64,000 nucleotides of DNA. Origin: Microvirga flavescens (GTDB lineage: Bacteria > Pseudomonadota > Alphaproteobacteria > Rhizobiales > Beijerinckiaceae). Location of the stretch: assembly GCF_003290125.1 (NCBI RefSeq), contig NZ_QMKH01000002.1, positions 462,961 through 526,960 of the forward strand. Direction: 5' to 3'. Numbering within the stretch: position 1 is the first letter of the stretch; each line of letters opens with the position of its first letter. The translations under genes were made by a program, and so were the position numbers. Below the pieces are notes generated by a model, which was not told where the DNA came from, made no database searches, and saw only the letters and a program-made list of their open reading frames with translations. Below are positions 18,819 to 30,739 of the stretch, in pieces.

Positions 18819-19966
18819 ATGAACGGGAACGACACACTCGCGCCATCCCTTGCACCGCCCCTGCCGCGCGAGGGCTTGTTACACCTTTCGCCGCTCAACC
18901 GGCGACGCTTGAAGAATTTCAAGGCGAACCGTCGCGGCTATTGGTCGTTCTGGCTGTTCGTCGTCATCTTCATCGTCACTCTGTTCGCCGAATTCATCGC
19001 CAACGACAGGCCGATCATGGCGTCCTACAAGGGCGAGTGGCTCTTTCCGGTTCTCGTCGATTACCCGGAAGAGAAGTTTGGCGGGTTTCTGGCGCAGACC
19101 GATTATCGCGACCCCGTCATCGCAAAGGAGATCACCGCGAACGGCTGGATGATCTGGCCGCCGATCCGCTATTCCTACAACACGCACAATCTCGACCTGC
19201 CTGTTCCCGCGCCCTCCCCGCCCACATGGATGCTCACGGAAGCGCAGTGCAAGCCGATGGCGGAGCGGCTCGGCGTCGATGGTTGCCGCGGCCTTGAATG
19301 GAACTGGCTCGGCACCGACGATCAGGGACGCGATGTCGTTGCGCGCCTCATCTACGGCTTTCGCATTTCCGTTCTCTTCGGCCTCATCCTCGCCGTCGTC
19401 TCGTCCGTGATCGGCATTTTCGCCGGAGCAATCCAGGGCTATTTCGGCGGCTGGACCGATCTTCTCTTTCAGCGCTTCATCGAGGTGTGGACCGCGATCC
19501 CCGCGCTTTATCTTCTCATCATCATTTCGGCCATCATCACACCAAGCTTCTTCGTTCTGCTCGGCATTCTGCTGCTCTTCTCGTGGGTCGCCCTCGTGGG
19601 CGTGGTGCGGGCCGAGTTCCTGCGCGCGCGCAATTTCGAATATGTGCGCGCCGCGCGCGCGCTTGGTTTGTCGAACGCCGCCATCATGTTCAAGCATCTC
19701 CTGCCGAATGCGATGGTCGCGACGCTGACCTTCCTGCCCTTCATCCTCAACGGCTCGATTTCGACCCTGACGTCGCTCGACTTTCTCGGCTTCGGCCTGC
19801 CGCCCGGCTCGCCCTCGCTCGGCGAGCTGCTGGCGCAGGGCAAGGCGAACCTGCAAGCTCCCTGGCTTGGTCTCACCGGCTTCTTCGTCATCGCCTTCAT
19901 GCTGAGCCTCCTGATCTTCACGGGCGAAGCGGTGCGCGATGCTTTCGATCCGAGAAAGACGTTCCG

Positions 19967-19970
<4 letters not shown>
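18819..19970 (+). CDS. yejE: YejE-type ABC transporter permease
   Basis: 383 residues. Second permease of the Yej importer. The first membrane segment is near residues 43-62 (YWSFWLFVVIFIVTLFAEF), followed by a large periplasmic part with YNTHNLDLPVPAPSPPTWMLT and the family mark WNWLGTDDQGRDVVARLIYGFRIS. The EAA loop is RARNFEYVRAARALGLSNAAIMFKHLLPNA. It starts 1 nt after yejB and overlaps yejF by 4 bp. Confidence 0.94.
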
Positions 19971-21595
<1,625 letters not shown>

Positions 21596-21667
21596 GCGGA
21601 TCGACCCATGCCAATAGCCCGTCACGCCCGCGACCCCGACAATCCTAGGGGGCAGCACCCCATCGCC

Positions 21668-21700
21668 GATATGATGCATCCCGGCTGGATATGATGTATC
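21668..21700 (+). promoter_or_regulatory. Tandem direct repeat upstream of deoB, possible operator
   Basis: Two near-identical 13-mers, GATATGATGCATC (21668-21680) and GATATGATGTATC (21688-21700), differ at one base and are spaced 20 bp start to start, two helical turns. They lie 80 bp before the deoB start. Two same-face half-sites suggest a cooperative regulator of the deoB-URC operon. No regulator is identified; the MarR gene at 28191 is only one possibility. Confidence 0.4.
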
Positions 21701-21779
21701 GCTCGCCTCAACGCTATTTTCGACTTCGAGATGGGGGCGGCCCTCCGGCTTCCGAATCACGCTCTAAAAGGATAAACGC

Positions 21780-23000
21780 ATGTCCCGCGCTCTTGTGATC
21801 GTGCTCGATTCCGTCGGCATCGGTGGCGCCGAAGACGCCACCGTTTATGGCGATGCCGGCGCCGACACGATGGGTCACATCGCCGAAGCTTGCGCTGAAG
21901 GCCGTGGCAACCACGCCGGTCTGCGGCAAGGCCCCTTGAACCTCCCGCACATGACGGCTCTCGGCCTTGGCCTTGCCTGCGAGGCTTCCACCGGCCGCCT
22001 GCCGCCGAACCTCGCGCCGCAGGCCCCCCTGAAAGGCGCGTGGGGCTATGGCGTTGAGACATCCAACGGTAAGGACACGCCCTCCGGCCATTGGGAAATT
22101 ACGGGCGTCCCCGTCACCTTCGACTGGGGTTATTTCCCCGACACGGTTCCCTCTTTTCCGGCTGAACTGACGAAGGCGCTGATCGAGAAGGCGAAGCTTC
22201 CCGGCATCCTTGCGGACAAGCACGCCTCCGGCACGGCCGTCATCGACGAATACGGTGCGGAACACATGCGGACGGGCAAGCCCATCTGCTACACCTCCGT
22301 CGACAGCGTTCTGCAGATCGCGGCGCATGAGGAAACGTTCGGCCTGCAAAAACTCTACGACCTCTGCAAGATCGCGCGCGAGCTTTGCGACCCTTACAAT
22401 ATCGGCCGCGTCATCGCCCGCCCCTTCGTCGGCTCGGCAGAGGAAGGCTTCAAGCGCACAGGCAACCGTAAGGACTTTGCGGTCTTTCCGCCCTCGGACA
22501 CCATTCTCGACACGCTCGTGAAAGCCGGGCGCTCCGTCGTCACCGTCGGCAAGATTGGTGATATTTTCGCCCATCGCAGCACGGGTGAAGAGATCAAGCC
22601 GCACGGCAACGACGCCTGCCTTTCCGCCGCCATCGACGCCATGCGCAACCTGCCCGACGGCGGTTTCGTCTTCGCGAACCTTGTCGATTTCGACACCGAG
22701 TTCGGCCACCGCCGCGATATTCCCGGTTATGCCGCGGCTTTGGAGGCATTCGACAGGCGTGTTCCGGAAATCGAAGCCGCCTTACGCGCGGGCGACCTCG
22801 TCATCATCACCGCCGACCACGGCAACGACCCCTCCTGGAGGGGGACGGACCACACCCGCGAGCACACGCCGATCCTCGCCTTCGGACCCGGGGTCAAGAC
22901 GGGCGAGATCGGGCGGCGCGAGAGCTTTGCCGATATCGGCGCAACGGTGCTCGCCCATCTGAAGGTCAGCGCCGCTGGCAAGGGCAAAGCCTGGCTTTAA
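21780..23000 (+). CDS. deoB: Phosphopentomutase
   Basis: 406 residues. It interconverts (deoxy)ribose 1- and 5-phosphate, linking nucleoside phosphorolysis (DeoA, PunA) to DeoC. Alkaline-phosphatase-like fold: the first metal motif is [13 protein letters not shown] near residues 8-20, and the later ones are [11 protein letters not shown] and [11 protein letters not shown] with HTREHTP. AAAAGGA lies before the ATG. It opens the plus-strand block of the nucleoside island; a small ORF begins 2 nt after its stop. Confidence 0.97.
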   Translation: MSRALVIVLDSVGIGGAEDATVYGDAGADTMGHIAEACAEGRGNHAGLRQGPLNLPHMTALGLGLACEASTGRLPPNLAPQAPLKGAWGYGVETSNGKDTPSGHWEITGVPVTFDWGYFPDTVPSFPAELTKALIEKAKLPGILADKHASGTAVIDEYGAEHMRTGKPICYTSVDSVLQIAAHEETFGLQKLYDLCKIARELCDPYNIGRVIARPFVGSAEEGFKRTGNRKDFAVFPPSDTILDTLVKAGRSVVTVGKIGDIFAHRSTGEEIKPHGNDACLSAAIDAMRNLPDGGFVFANLVDFDTEFGHRRDIPGYAAALEAFDRRVPEIEAALRAGDLVIITADHGNDPSWRGTDHTREHTPILAFGPGVKTGEIGRRESFADIGATVLAHLKVSAAGKGKAWL

Positions 23001-23002
23001 AT

Positions 23003-23151
23003 ATGGCGGAGTTGCGCTCTCCGAGCACGCATGACGCCATTGACGGCGCCGTAACTTTGGATCAGTCTCCCTTGGATCGTCGGGAGGCTTTCCGAACGGT
23101 CGCTTTCGAGATCATCTGGAAAGTCTTCGCGTCAGGCGTGGAAGATCTTTC

Positions 23152-23155
<4 letters not shown>
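23003..23155 (+). CDS. Predicted 50-residue small protein coupled to URC1
   Basis: An ATG 2 nt after the deoB stop opens 50 codons (MAELRSPSTHDAIDGAVTLD at the start, ending WKVFASGVEDLS). The TGA overlaps the URC1 ATG as ATGA, exactly the coupling used elsewhere in this window between real genes. The second half is a plausible amphipathic helix (REAFRTVAFEIIWKVFASGV). About two thirds of third codon positions are G or C. The ribosome site of its own is weak, so it may depend on termination at deoB. I do not recognise a family; a chance frame in a 151-bp spacer cannot be excluded. Confidence 0.45.
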
Positions 23156-24414
<1,259 letters not shown>

Positions 24415-24419
24415 GGCAA

Positions 24420-24461
24420 CGAAGCATTCTCGTAAGCCCATCGCTTGCAGAGAATGCTTCG
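24420..24461 (+). other. Perfect 12-bp inverted repeat between URC1 and URC4
   Basis: CGAAGCATTCTC (24420-24431) and GAGAATGCTTCG (24450-24461) pair perfectly around an 18-nt loop, 5 nt after the URC1 stop. There is no T-run, so it is more likely an mRNA-stabilising or processing hairpin, or a repeat relic, than a terminator. The rest of the 152-bp gap shows a second, weaker pairing (CATCAA with TTGATG) and no gene. Confidence 0.6.
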
Positions 24462-24566
24462 GCTCTTAACCGTTTCATCAAACGTCGCAGGCGAGGCCGG
24501 TTGATGGGACGCAAGTTATGGTAAGCCTCTCCGACCAAGAGCATTGACAGAGCACCGGAGTCCTCC

Positions 24567-25820
24567 GTGAGCGACCAGCAGACCATGTCTTCAGAAGCGA
24601 TGGCCGCGCGAAAGTTGCTGTCGGCGGCAGCCGTCCACGAGCGGTCCGAGCAGCTTTTCCAGCATGGCCTCGATGGCCGTCTGCGGCATTTCACGATCCA
24701 TCCCGAGAAACTGGATGCCTGCGCGGACGAAGTGGTGAAGACCATCCGCTCCTCCTACCCCGCGCTCGACATCCCCTTCCATGCGCGCTGGAGACACATT
24801 ACCGCCGGCGGCTATGATCGCTGGGGCGCAGTCATGGAAACTGCGCAATGGGACGACGCCGCCGCGATGGCCCGCGCGGCTTTCGACCTTGCGATCATCT
24901 CGGTTCTTCTCGATGCCGGCGCAGGCTCCATCTGGCGTTATGAGGAAGGGCGGACGGGTGAAACCTTCACCCGCTCCGAGGGGCTTGCCGTCGCAAGCTT
25001 CAACATGTTCGCGGGCGGTGCTTTCTCGAGCCACCCGGAGGACCCGTTCCGCGTCGATGAGGACGTGCTTCTCGCGCTGACGCCCGAGGAACTGGCGGAG
25101 GGCTTCCAGGTCGGCCCCGACAATCCCATCGTCGGCCATGACGGGCGCATTTCGCTTCTCAACCGGCTTGGCCGCGTCATCGCCACCAATCCCGACATAT
25201 TCGGCCGCCATGACGATCCGCGCCCAGGCGGCCTGTTCGACGTCATTGCCGCGACGGCGGTGGACGGAGCCATCAAGGCCACGACGATTCTCGAAACGCT
25301 GCTCGCCCACCTCGGTGCGATCTGGCCGGGACGCATTTCCCTCGGCGGCATCAATCTCGGCGACACCTGGCGGCACCCTTTGTGCGAAGCGGGCGATGCA
25401 AGCAACGGCCTCGTGCCCTTCCACAAGCTGTCGCAATGGCTGTCCTACTCGCTCATCGAGCCGCTGCAATGGGCGGGCTACACCGTCATCGACATCGACG
25501 GATTGACGGGCCTGCCGGAATACCGCAACGGCGGCCTCTTCCTCGATTCGGGCGTCATCGCCCTGAAGGACCCGGCGGACGAGAAGCGCTCGCACACTGT
25601 CGACTCCACCCTCGTGGTGGAATGGCGCGCCCTCACCGTCGCCCTGCTCGACCGGATCGCCGACCCCATCCGCACGAAGCTGGGTTTAAGCAAATCCGCC
25701 TTCCCGCTCGCCAAGATCCTCGAAGGCGGAACCTGGGCGACAGGGCGCAGGCTGGCCCGGGAAAAGCGCGCCGACGGCTCGCCTCCGCTCACCATCATCA
25801 GCGACGGGACGGTGTTCTAG
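24567..25820 (+). CDS. urc4: URC4/DUF1688 family protein, uracil catabolism
   Basis: 417 residues, the full length of the URC4 (DUF1688) family. Recognisable blocks are HFTIHPEKLDACADEV, VPFHxR-like IPFHARWRHITAGGYDRW, GGLFDVI and GSIWRYEE, and a C-terminal FPLAKILEGGTWATGRRLA. In yeast URC4 is required for uracil catabolism after URC1; its reaction is not firmly established. The start is GTG with GGAG 6 nt upstream; a later ATG (residue 7) is less well placed. It sits between URC1 and upp, which strongly supports the pathway call. Confidence 0.88.
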   Translation: MSDQQTMSSEAMAARKLLSAAAVHERSEQLFQHGLDGRLRHFTIHPEKLDACADEVVKTIRSSYPALDIPFHARWRHITAGGYDRWGAVMETAQWDDAAAMARAAFDLAIISVLLDAGAGSIWRYEEGRTGETFTRSEGLAVASFNMFAGGAFSSHPEDPFRVDEDVLLALTPEELAEGFQVGPDNPIVGHDGRISLLNRLGRVIATNPDIFGRHDDPRPGGLFDVIAATAVDGAIKATTILETLLAHLGAIWPGRISLGGINLGDTWRHPLCEAGDASNGLVPFHKLSQWLSYSLIEPLQWAGYTVIDIDGLTGLPEYRNGGLFLDSGVIALKDPADEKRSHTVDSTLVVEWRALTVALLDRIADPIRTKLGLSKSAFPLAKILEGGTWATGRRLAREKRADGSPPLTIISDGTVF

Positions 25821-25822
25821 AA

Positions 25823-25864
25823 GCATGATCAGAAGTTAAAACCGGTTGTTCGCCCGGATCATGC
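25823..25864. repeat. Degenerate copy of the rhizobial GCATGATC palindromic element
   Basis: GCATGATC (25823-25830) and GATCATGC (25857-25864) flank a centre containing AAAACCGGTT. Elements with these termini and an ACCGGTTT centre are widespread intergenic palindromes in rhizobia; this copy has lost much of the inner symmetry. Recognition is from memory of such elements, not from a search. Confidence 0.45.
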
Positions 25865-25880
25865 GGCAACCAAAAGGACG

Positions 25881-25906
25881 AGAGGCTGACCGACCGATCA
25901 GCCTCT
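25881..25906 (+). terminator. Stem-loop after URC4, possible weak terminator
   Basis: A perfect 9-bp stem AGAGGCTGA / TCAGCCTCT with an 8-nt loop, followed by GAAAAC rather than a T-run. It lies 60 nt after the URC4 stop and 140 nt before upp. It could reduce read-through into upp or protect the URC transcript's 3' end. Confidence 0.4.
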
Positions 25907-26045
25907 GAAAACAGATCCTGTGCCTCACAGCCGAAAGGGCCTTTCAATCGCTTGATTTCGCATGGTCTTTTTCGGAAAAGCAGATACCACTCCTCCGGGT
26001 CGTGCCTGGCATGATCCGACACAACCAATTTCTGAGGGAAAAAGC

Positions 26046-26675
26046 ATGCAGGGCGTCACCGTCGTCGATCATCCGCTCGTCAAGCACAAACTGTCGCTGA
26101 TGCGGGACAAGAGGCGGTCGACCAAGGGCTTCCGTCAGCTTCTCAACGAGATCGGAATGCTGCTCTGCTATGAGGTGACGCGTGACCTGCCGACGGAATC
26201 GGTCGAGATTGAAACGCCTCTCACGACGATGACAGGCACCCAGATCGCCGGCAAGAAGCTCGTTCTGGCTCCCATCCTGCGCGCCGGCGTCGGCTTTCTC
26301 GACGGCATGCTCACCCTCGTCCCGGCTGCGCGCGTGGCCCATATCGGCCTCTACCGCGACCCGGAGACCTTGCAGGCCGTGGAATACTACTTCAAGGCCC
26401 CGTCCGACCTCGCGGACCGCATGGTGCTGGTGCTCGACCCCATGCTGGCGACAGCGAACTCGGCGGTCGCGGCTATCGAGCGTCTGAAGGAGCGCGGCGC
26501 GAAGGACCTGCGTTTCGTCTGCCTGCTCGCCGCCCCCGAGGGTATCGAGAAGCTGCGCGGCGCGCATCCGGACGTGCATATCTGGACGGCCTCCGTCGAT
26601 GAAAAGCTGAACGACCACGGCTACATCGTGCCCGGCCTCGGCGACGCGGGCGACCGGATGTACGGCACGCGCTGA
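26046..26675 (+). CDS. upp: Uracil phosphoribosyltransferase
   Basis: 209 residues. It converts uracil and PRPP to UMP. The PRPP loop reads [16 protein letters not shown] (the Gly common after ATx is Ala here), the uracil-binding C-terminus reads [17 protein letters not shown], and the flexible-loop [15 protein letters not shown] region is intact. The start at 26046 is set by GAGGGA 6-7 nt upstream; 28 residues of open frame before it are not needed. Upp is the third component (URC6/FUR1 equivalent) of the uracil catabolic route and also a salvage enzyme. Confidence 0.95.
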   Translation: MQGVTVVDHPLVKHKLSLMRDKRRSTKGFRQLLNEIGMLLCYEVTRDLPTESVEIETPLTTMTGTQIAGKKLVLAPILRAGVGFLDGMLTLVPAARVAHIGLYRDPETLQAVEYYFKAPSDLADRMVLVLDPMLATANSAVAAIERLKERGAKDLRFVCLLAAPEGIEKLRGAHPDVHIWTASVDEKLNDHGYIVPGLGDAGDRMYGTR

Positions 26676-26722
26676 TCCGCATCGCCACAAAACGACAAAC
26701 GCTTCACTCCGCGAGTTCAAAA

Positions 26723-28105
26723 ATGCCCCATCCCCTGCTTGCCTCCTCCTCGGAAACCGCCCTCCCCATCTGGTTCGTGACCGAGGAGACATGGCCGCAG
26801 GCGGGAGGGGCATTGCCCCAACAGGCGCAGGCCTTCGCCAAGGCGCAAGGGTTCACCGGCAAGGCAGGCACGCATTGCCTCGTGCCGGACGGGAACGGAA
26901 ACCTCGCCGGCGTCTTGTTCGGCCTCGACGGCGCGAAAACCAAGCGTCCCGATCCGTTCCTGCCCGGCAAGCTGGTGACGCTTCTGCCGGATGGCGTCTA
27001 TCGCTTCGCGAGTGCGCCCCCGTCACCGGCGCTGGCGACCCTCGCCTGGCTTCTCGGCGGCTATTCCTTCAACCGCTATCGCGCCCGCCCGGCGAAGTCC
27101 GTTCGCCTCGTTCCGCCGGAGGGCGTGGATGCGCAGGAATTGGCGCGCATTGCCGAGGCTGTCGCTGCCAGCCGCGATCTCATCAGCACGCCGACTTCCG
27201 ATCTCGGCCCCGACGGCATCGAGGCGGCTGCGCGCAAGATCGCGGAGAAGCACGGCGCGTCGTTCAAGAGCATCGTCGGTGACGATCTCCTCAAGCAGAA
27301 CTTCCCGATGATCCATGCGGTGGGCCGCGCCTCGGCGATTGCGCCGCGCCTCATCGACTTCACCTGGGGCAAGGCGGGGCATCCGCTCGTCACCCTCGTC
27401 GGCAAGGGCGTCGCCTTCGACACCGGCGGGCTCGACATCAAGCCCGCAGCGTCCATGCTGATGATGAAGAAGGACATGGGCGGCGCGGCGGCGACGCTTG
27501 CGCTCGCGGACATGATCATGGGTGCGGGCCTCGCGGTACGCCTGCGCGTTCTGATCCCCGCCGTCGAGAATTCGATTTCCGCCAACGCGTTCCGCCCCGG
27601 CGACATTCTCAAGAGCCGCAAGGGTACCACCGTCGAGATCGGCAACACCGACGCGGAAGGACGCCTCATCCTGGCCGACGCGCTTGCGCTTGCCGATGAA
27701 GAGCAGCCAGACGTGATCGTCGATTTCGCGACATTGACGGGCGCCGCCCGCGTCGCACTCGGCCCCGAGCTTCCGGCGTTCTTCACGGAAGACGACGCCT
27801 TTGCGGGCGAGATCGGCAAGGCCGCCGAGAACGCGAACGACCCGGTCTGGCGCATGCCGCTCTGGTCCTCCTATCTCGCCCAGCTCGACTCGAAGATCGC
27901 CGACCTCAACAACACCGGCGGTCCGATGGGCGGCTCGATCACGGCGGCGCTTTTCCTGCGCCATTTCGTGAGCGCGGCGAAGGCTTACGTGCATTTCGAC
28001 ATCTTCGCCTGGAACAATGCCGCCAAGCCCGGCCGCCCGGAAGGGGCGGAAGTGCAGGCCGCGCGGGCGATGTACCAGCTCTTCAAGGACCGTTACGGCT
28101 CCTGA
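26723..28105 (+). CDS. M17 family leucyl aminopeptidase
   Basis: 460 residues. A cytosolic di-metal aminopeptidase. The family signature NTDAEGRLILADAL is present, and the metal/catalytic Lys-Asp segment is seen as GKGVAFDTGGLDIKPAASMLMMKKDMGGAA. The N-terminal domain (about 1-140) is a shorter PepA-like macro-type fold, as in the rhizobial 'leucyl aminopeptidase family protein' group, so the exact symbol is left open. It follows upp by 47 nt; no functional link to uracil use is evident. A GC-rich hairpin follows. Confidence 0.9.
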   Translation: MPHPLLASSSETALPIWFVTEETWPQAGGALPQQAQAFAKAQGFTGKAGTHCLVPDGNGNLAGVLFGLDGAKTKRPDPFLPGKLVTLLPDGVYRFASAPPSPALATLAWLLGGYSFNRYRARPAKSVRLVPPEGVDAQELARIAEAVAASRDLISTPTSDLGPDGIEAAARKIAEKHGASFKSIVGDDLLKQNFPMIHAVGRASAIAPRLIDFTWGKAGHPLVTLVGKGVAFDTGGLDIKPAASMLMMKKDMGGAAATLALADMIMGAGLAVRLRVLIPAVENSISANAFRPGDILKSRKGTTVEIGNTDAEGRLILADALALADEEQPDVIVDFATLTGAARVALGPELPAFFTEDDAFAGEIGKAAENANDPVWRMPLWSSYLAQLDSKIADLNNTGGPMGGSITAALFLRHFVSAAKAYVHFDIFAWNNAAKPGRPEGAEVQAARAMYQLFKDRYGS

Positions 28106-28129
28106 AGCAGGCCTTAAGCATAGTGGCAG

Positions 28130-28147
28130 GCCCGGCTTGCGCCGGGC
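28130..28147 (+). terminator. GC-rich hairpin after the aminopeptidase gene
   Basis: GCCCGGC-TTGC-GCCGGGC, a perfect 7-bp stem with a 4-nt loop 24 nt after the stop codon. No T-run follows, so it is a possible terminator or 3'-end protector. Confidence 0.45.
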
Positions 28148-28190
28148 GCCGACCTCAGAATAATACGGCACCGAAACGAATGGTGCTGCC

Positions 28191-28538
28191 ATGCCTGTCG
28201 AATTGCGCGCTCTGCAATCCTTGCGGCTCTGGCACGATGTCAATCTCGACCTCGTGCACGAGGGAGCCGACTTGTCGGTGCGGCAGATCGCAATCCTGCT
28301 CACCATCTATCTCGAACCGCCCCCGCACACGGTGCGTGGCCTCGCCGCCAAGCTCAACGTCACGAAGCCCGTCATCACCCGCGCCCTCGACAGCATGGGT
28401 AAGCTTGACCTTGTGACGCGGCGGCGCGACACCCTCGATAAGCGCAACGTGATCATTCAGCGCACCGTCGCCGGTGCGTTGGCGGTTGAGCGCTTAGGCG
28501 ATATCATCACTGCTCGCGCCAAGGAGTTGCCCTTATGA
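28191..28538 (+). CDS. MarR family transcriptional regulator
   Basis: 115 residues, a short winged-helix protein. The recognition region reads LSVRQIAILLTIYLEPPPHTVRGLAAKLNVTKPVITRALDSMGKLDLVTRRRDTLDKRNVIIQRT, the MarR wHTH with the D-x-R wing (shown here as its parts: VTKPVITRALD helix and RRRDTLDKRNV wing). It overlaps the NlpC/P60 gene by 4 bp (ATGA). Its target is unknown; candidates are its own operon or the deoB upstream repeats. Confidence 0.88.
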   Translation: MPVELRALQSLRLWHDVNLDLVHEGADLSVRQIAILLTIYLEPPPHTVRGLAAKLNVTKPVITRALDSMGKLDLVTRRRDTLDKRNVIIQRTVAGALAVERLGDIITARAKELPL

Positions 28539-29398
28539 CCTTCGATCGCCGCATCACGCCCTTCCGGCCCGATCTCGCCGACGAGAGCCTGCGCGGCAAG
28601 GTCGAGGCAGAGCGTTTTGCATGCGGAGCGCTCAAGCGCATCATGGCGCATTGCATTTCCCTCCACCGACAGCCCTCCCACGACGCGCCCATCGACACGC
28701 AGGCGATCTTCGGTGAAACGGTGCGCGTCTATGACGAGCATGACGGATGGGCATGGGTTCAGCTCCAGAACGACAGCTATGTGGGTTATGTTCCCAGCGC
28801 AGTGCTTGGCGCGGCTGATATCGAGCCGACCCACCGCGTCGGCGCAATCCGAACATTCGTCTATCCCGGCCCCAGCTTGAAGCTGCCTCTCAGCGGTCAC
28901 CTGCCGCTCAACGCGCTGGTGAGTGTTGTGAAACAAGAGGGCGATTATGCGGAATTAGCGACCGGCGGTTTCGTCTTCGCGCCGCACATCGTCGGGCTCG
29001 ATGCGAAGGAGCCGGACTTCGTGAGCGTCGCCGAACGCTTTCTCCACATTCCCTATCTCTGGGGCGGCAAGTCGAGCCTCGGGCTCGATTGCTCGGGCCT
29101 GGCGCAAACGGCACTACGAGCCGCCGGCATCGCCGCCCTGCGCGACAGCGACATGCAGGAGGAGCAGCTCGGAACGCCCGTTGAAATCCGCCCTGATCTC
29201 GGCGGTCTGAAGCGCGGCGATCTCGTGTTCTGGAAAGGTCATGTCGGCATGATGCAGGACGAAACCCGCCTGCTTCACGCGACGGGCTTCACCATGACGG
29301 TCTATTCGGAATCGCTGCGCGTCGCCGATCAACGCATTCTTTCCTGCGAAGGAAAGCTGATCACGTCGATCAAGCGCCTGCCGTCCCTCGGTGGGTGA
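28535..29398 (+). CDS. NlpC/P60 family cysteine hydrolase with SH3-like domains
   Basis: 287 residues. N-terminal bacterial SH3-like region (about 40-150, with WAWVQLQNDSYVGYVP) followed by an NlpC/P60 domain. Catalytic Cys lies in LGLDCSGLAQTAL near residue 190, and the His in KGHVGMM near residue 240. This layout matches gamma-D-glutamyl dipeptide hydrolases that act on murein peptides. No signal peptide is visible, so it probably works on imported peptides in the cytoplasm. It is co-translated with the MarR regulator and converges on deoA. Confidence 0.88.
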   Translation: MTFDRRITPFRPDLADESLRGKVEAERFACGALKRIMAHCISLHRQPSHDAPIDTQAIFGETVRVYDEHDGWAWVQLQNDSYVGYVPSAVLGAADIEPTHRVGAIRTFVYPGPSLKLPLSGHLPLNALVSVVKQEGDYAELATGGFVFAPHIVGLDAKEPDFVSVAERFLHIPYLWGGKSSLGLDCSGLAQTALRAAGIAALRDSDMQEEQLGTPVEIRPDLGGLKRGDLVFWKGHVGMMQDETRLLHATGFTMTVYSESLRVADQRILSCEGKLITSIKRLPSLGG

Positions 29399-29415
29399 GC
29401 GGGGAAGACTCCGCT

Positions 29416-30738
29416 TCACCCTTTCGCGCCGACACGCTCCAGAATAGCAGGCGCGCCCTTAACCGGCACATCGCCGATCTCGTAAGCACGACGCACCTGC
29501 ACTGCCGCAGCTTCGGCAGCGGCTTCCGTCTGCGCGTGCACGATGGCGAGCGGACGCTGGCCATCGACGCGTTCGCCGACGGTAGCGAGATCCGTCAGGC
29601 CCACAGCGTGATCGATCGGATCCTGCGGGCGCGTTCTGCCACCACCAAGCGCTACGACGGCAACGCCCACATCGCGCGTGGCGATGCGCTGCACGATGCC
29701 TGCTTCCTGCGCGTGAATCTCGCGGATAATCGGCGCGGCTTTGAGATGCGCGGAGGGCTTCTCCAGAAGATCGCCCGGCCCGCCAAGCGCGACAACCATG
29801 CGCTGGAAAACCTCGGCGGCTTTGCCGGATGAAATCGCGTTCTCGATCTTCGCGCGCGCATCGTCGATGTTGCTTGCGAGTTTGCCGAGCACGAGCATTT
29901 CCGCGCACAGCTCCACGGTCACTTCGTGGAAGCGCTTCTCACGGCGGCGGCCTGTGAGATAATCGGCGGTGTAGGCGACTTCCACGGCATTGCCGGCGGC
30001 GGACGCAAGCGGCTCGTTCATGTCGGTCAGCAGCGCGCTTGTCGGAAGGCCCGCGCCGTTGGCGACGAGAACGAGACTCTCAGCGAGAGCGCGCGCGTCG
30101 GCGGGGTTGTCCATGAAGGCGCCAGAGCCGCATTTCACGTCCATCACCAGCCCCTGCAAGCCAGCGGCGAGCTTCTTCGAGAGAATGGACGCGGTGATGA
30201 GGTCGATGGATTCGACCGTGCCCGTCACGTCACGAATGGCGTAAAGCCGCTTGTCGGCGGGCGCGAGATCCGCCGTCTGGCCGATGATGGCGCAGCCGAT
30301 CTCGCGCGTCACGCGCCTGAAGGTTTCGATATCCGGCTGCGACACGTAGCCCGGAATGGAATCGAGCTTGTCGAGCGTACCGCCCGTATGCCCGAGGCCG
30401 CGCCCTGAAATCATCGGCACATAGCCGCCGCAGGCCGCGACTGCGGGCGCGAGCGCAAGGCTCACCGTGTCGCCGACGCCGCCGGTCGAATGCTTGTCGA
30501 GCACCGGCCCTGGCAGATCCCACTTGAGCACTTCGCCCGAACGCATCATCGCCTGCGTGAGCGCCACGCGCTCTGGCACGGAAAGGCCACGGAAGAAAAC
30601 CGCCATCGCGAAAGAAGCCGCTTGGCCTTCCGAGACGCGGCCTGTCGTGATGCCTTGCACGAATTCCTGAATCTGCTCGGCAGCGAGCACGCCGCCGTCA
30701 CGCTTGTGACGGATAATTTCCTGCGGAAGCATGGTCAT
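29416..30738 (-). CDS. deoA: Thymidine phosphorylase
   Basis: 440 residues, the length of E. coli DeoA. It cleaves thymidine (and deoxyuridine) with phosphate to base and deoxyribose 1-phosphate. The substrate loop LDKHSTGGVGDTVSLALAP is intact, as are the N-terminal QEIIRHKRDGGVL and the SGRGLGHTGGTLDKLDS block. It is the last gene of the nine-gene nucleoside operon, 1 nt after deoC, and its product's sugar phosphate goes to DeoB/DeoC. Confidence 0.97.
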   Translation of the reverse strand: MTMLPQEIIRHKRDGGVLAAEQIQEFVQGITTGRVSEGQAASFAMAVFFRGLSVPERVALTQAMMRSGEVLKWDLPGPVLDKHSTGGVGDTVSLALAPAVAACGGYVPMISGRGLGHTGGTLDKLDSIPGYVSQPDIETFRRVTREIGCAIIGQTADLAPADKRLYAIRDVTGTVESIDLITASILSKKLAAGLQGLVMDVKCGSGAFMDNPADARALAESLVLVANGAGLPTSALLTDMNEPLASAAGNAVEVAYTADYLTGRRREKRFHEVTVELCAEMLVLGKLASNIDDARAKIENAISSGKAAEVFQRMVVALGGPGDLLEKPSAHLKAAPIIREIHAQEAGIVQRIATRDVGVAVVALGGGRTRPQDPIDHAVGLTDLATVGERVDGQRPLAIVHAQTEAAAEAAAVQVRRAYEIGDVPVKGAPAILERVGAKG

Positions 30739-30739
30739 G

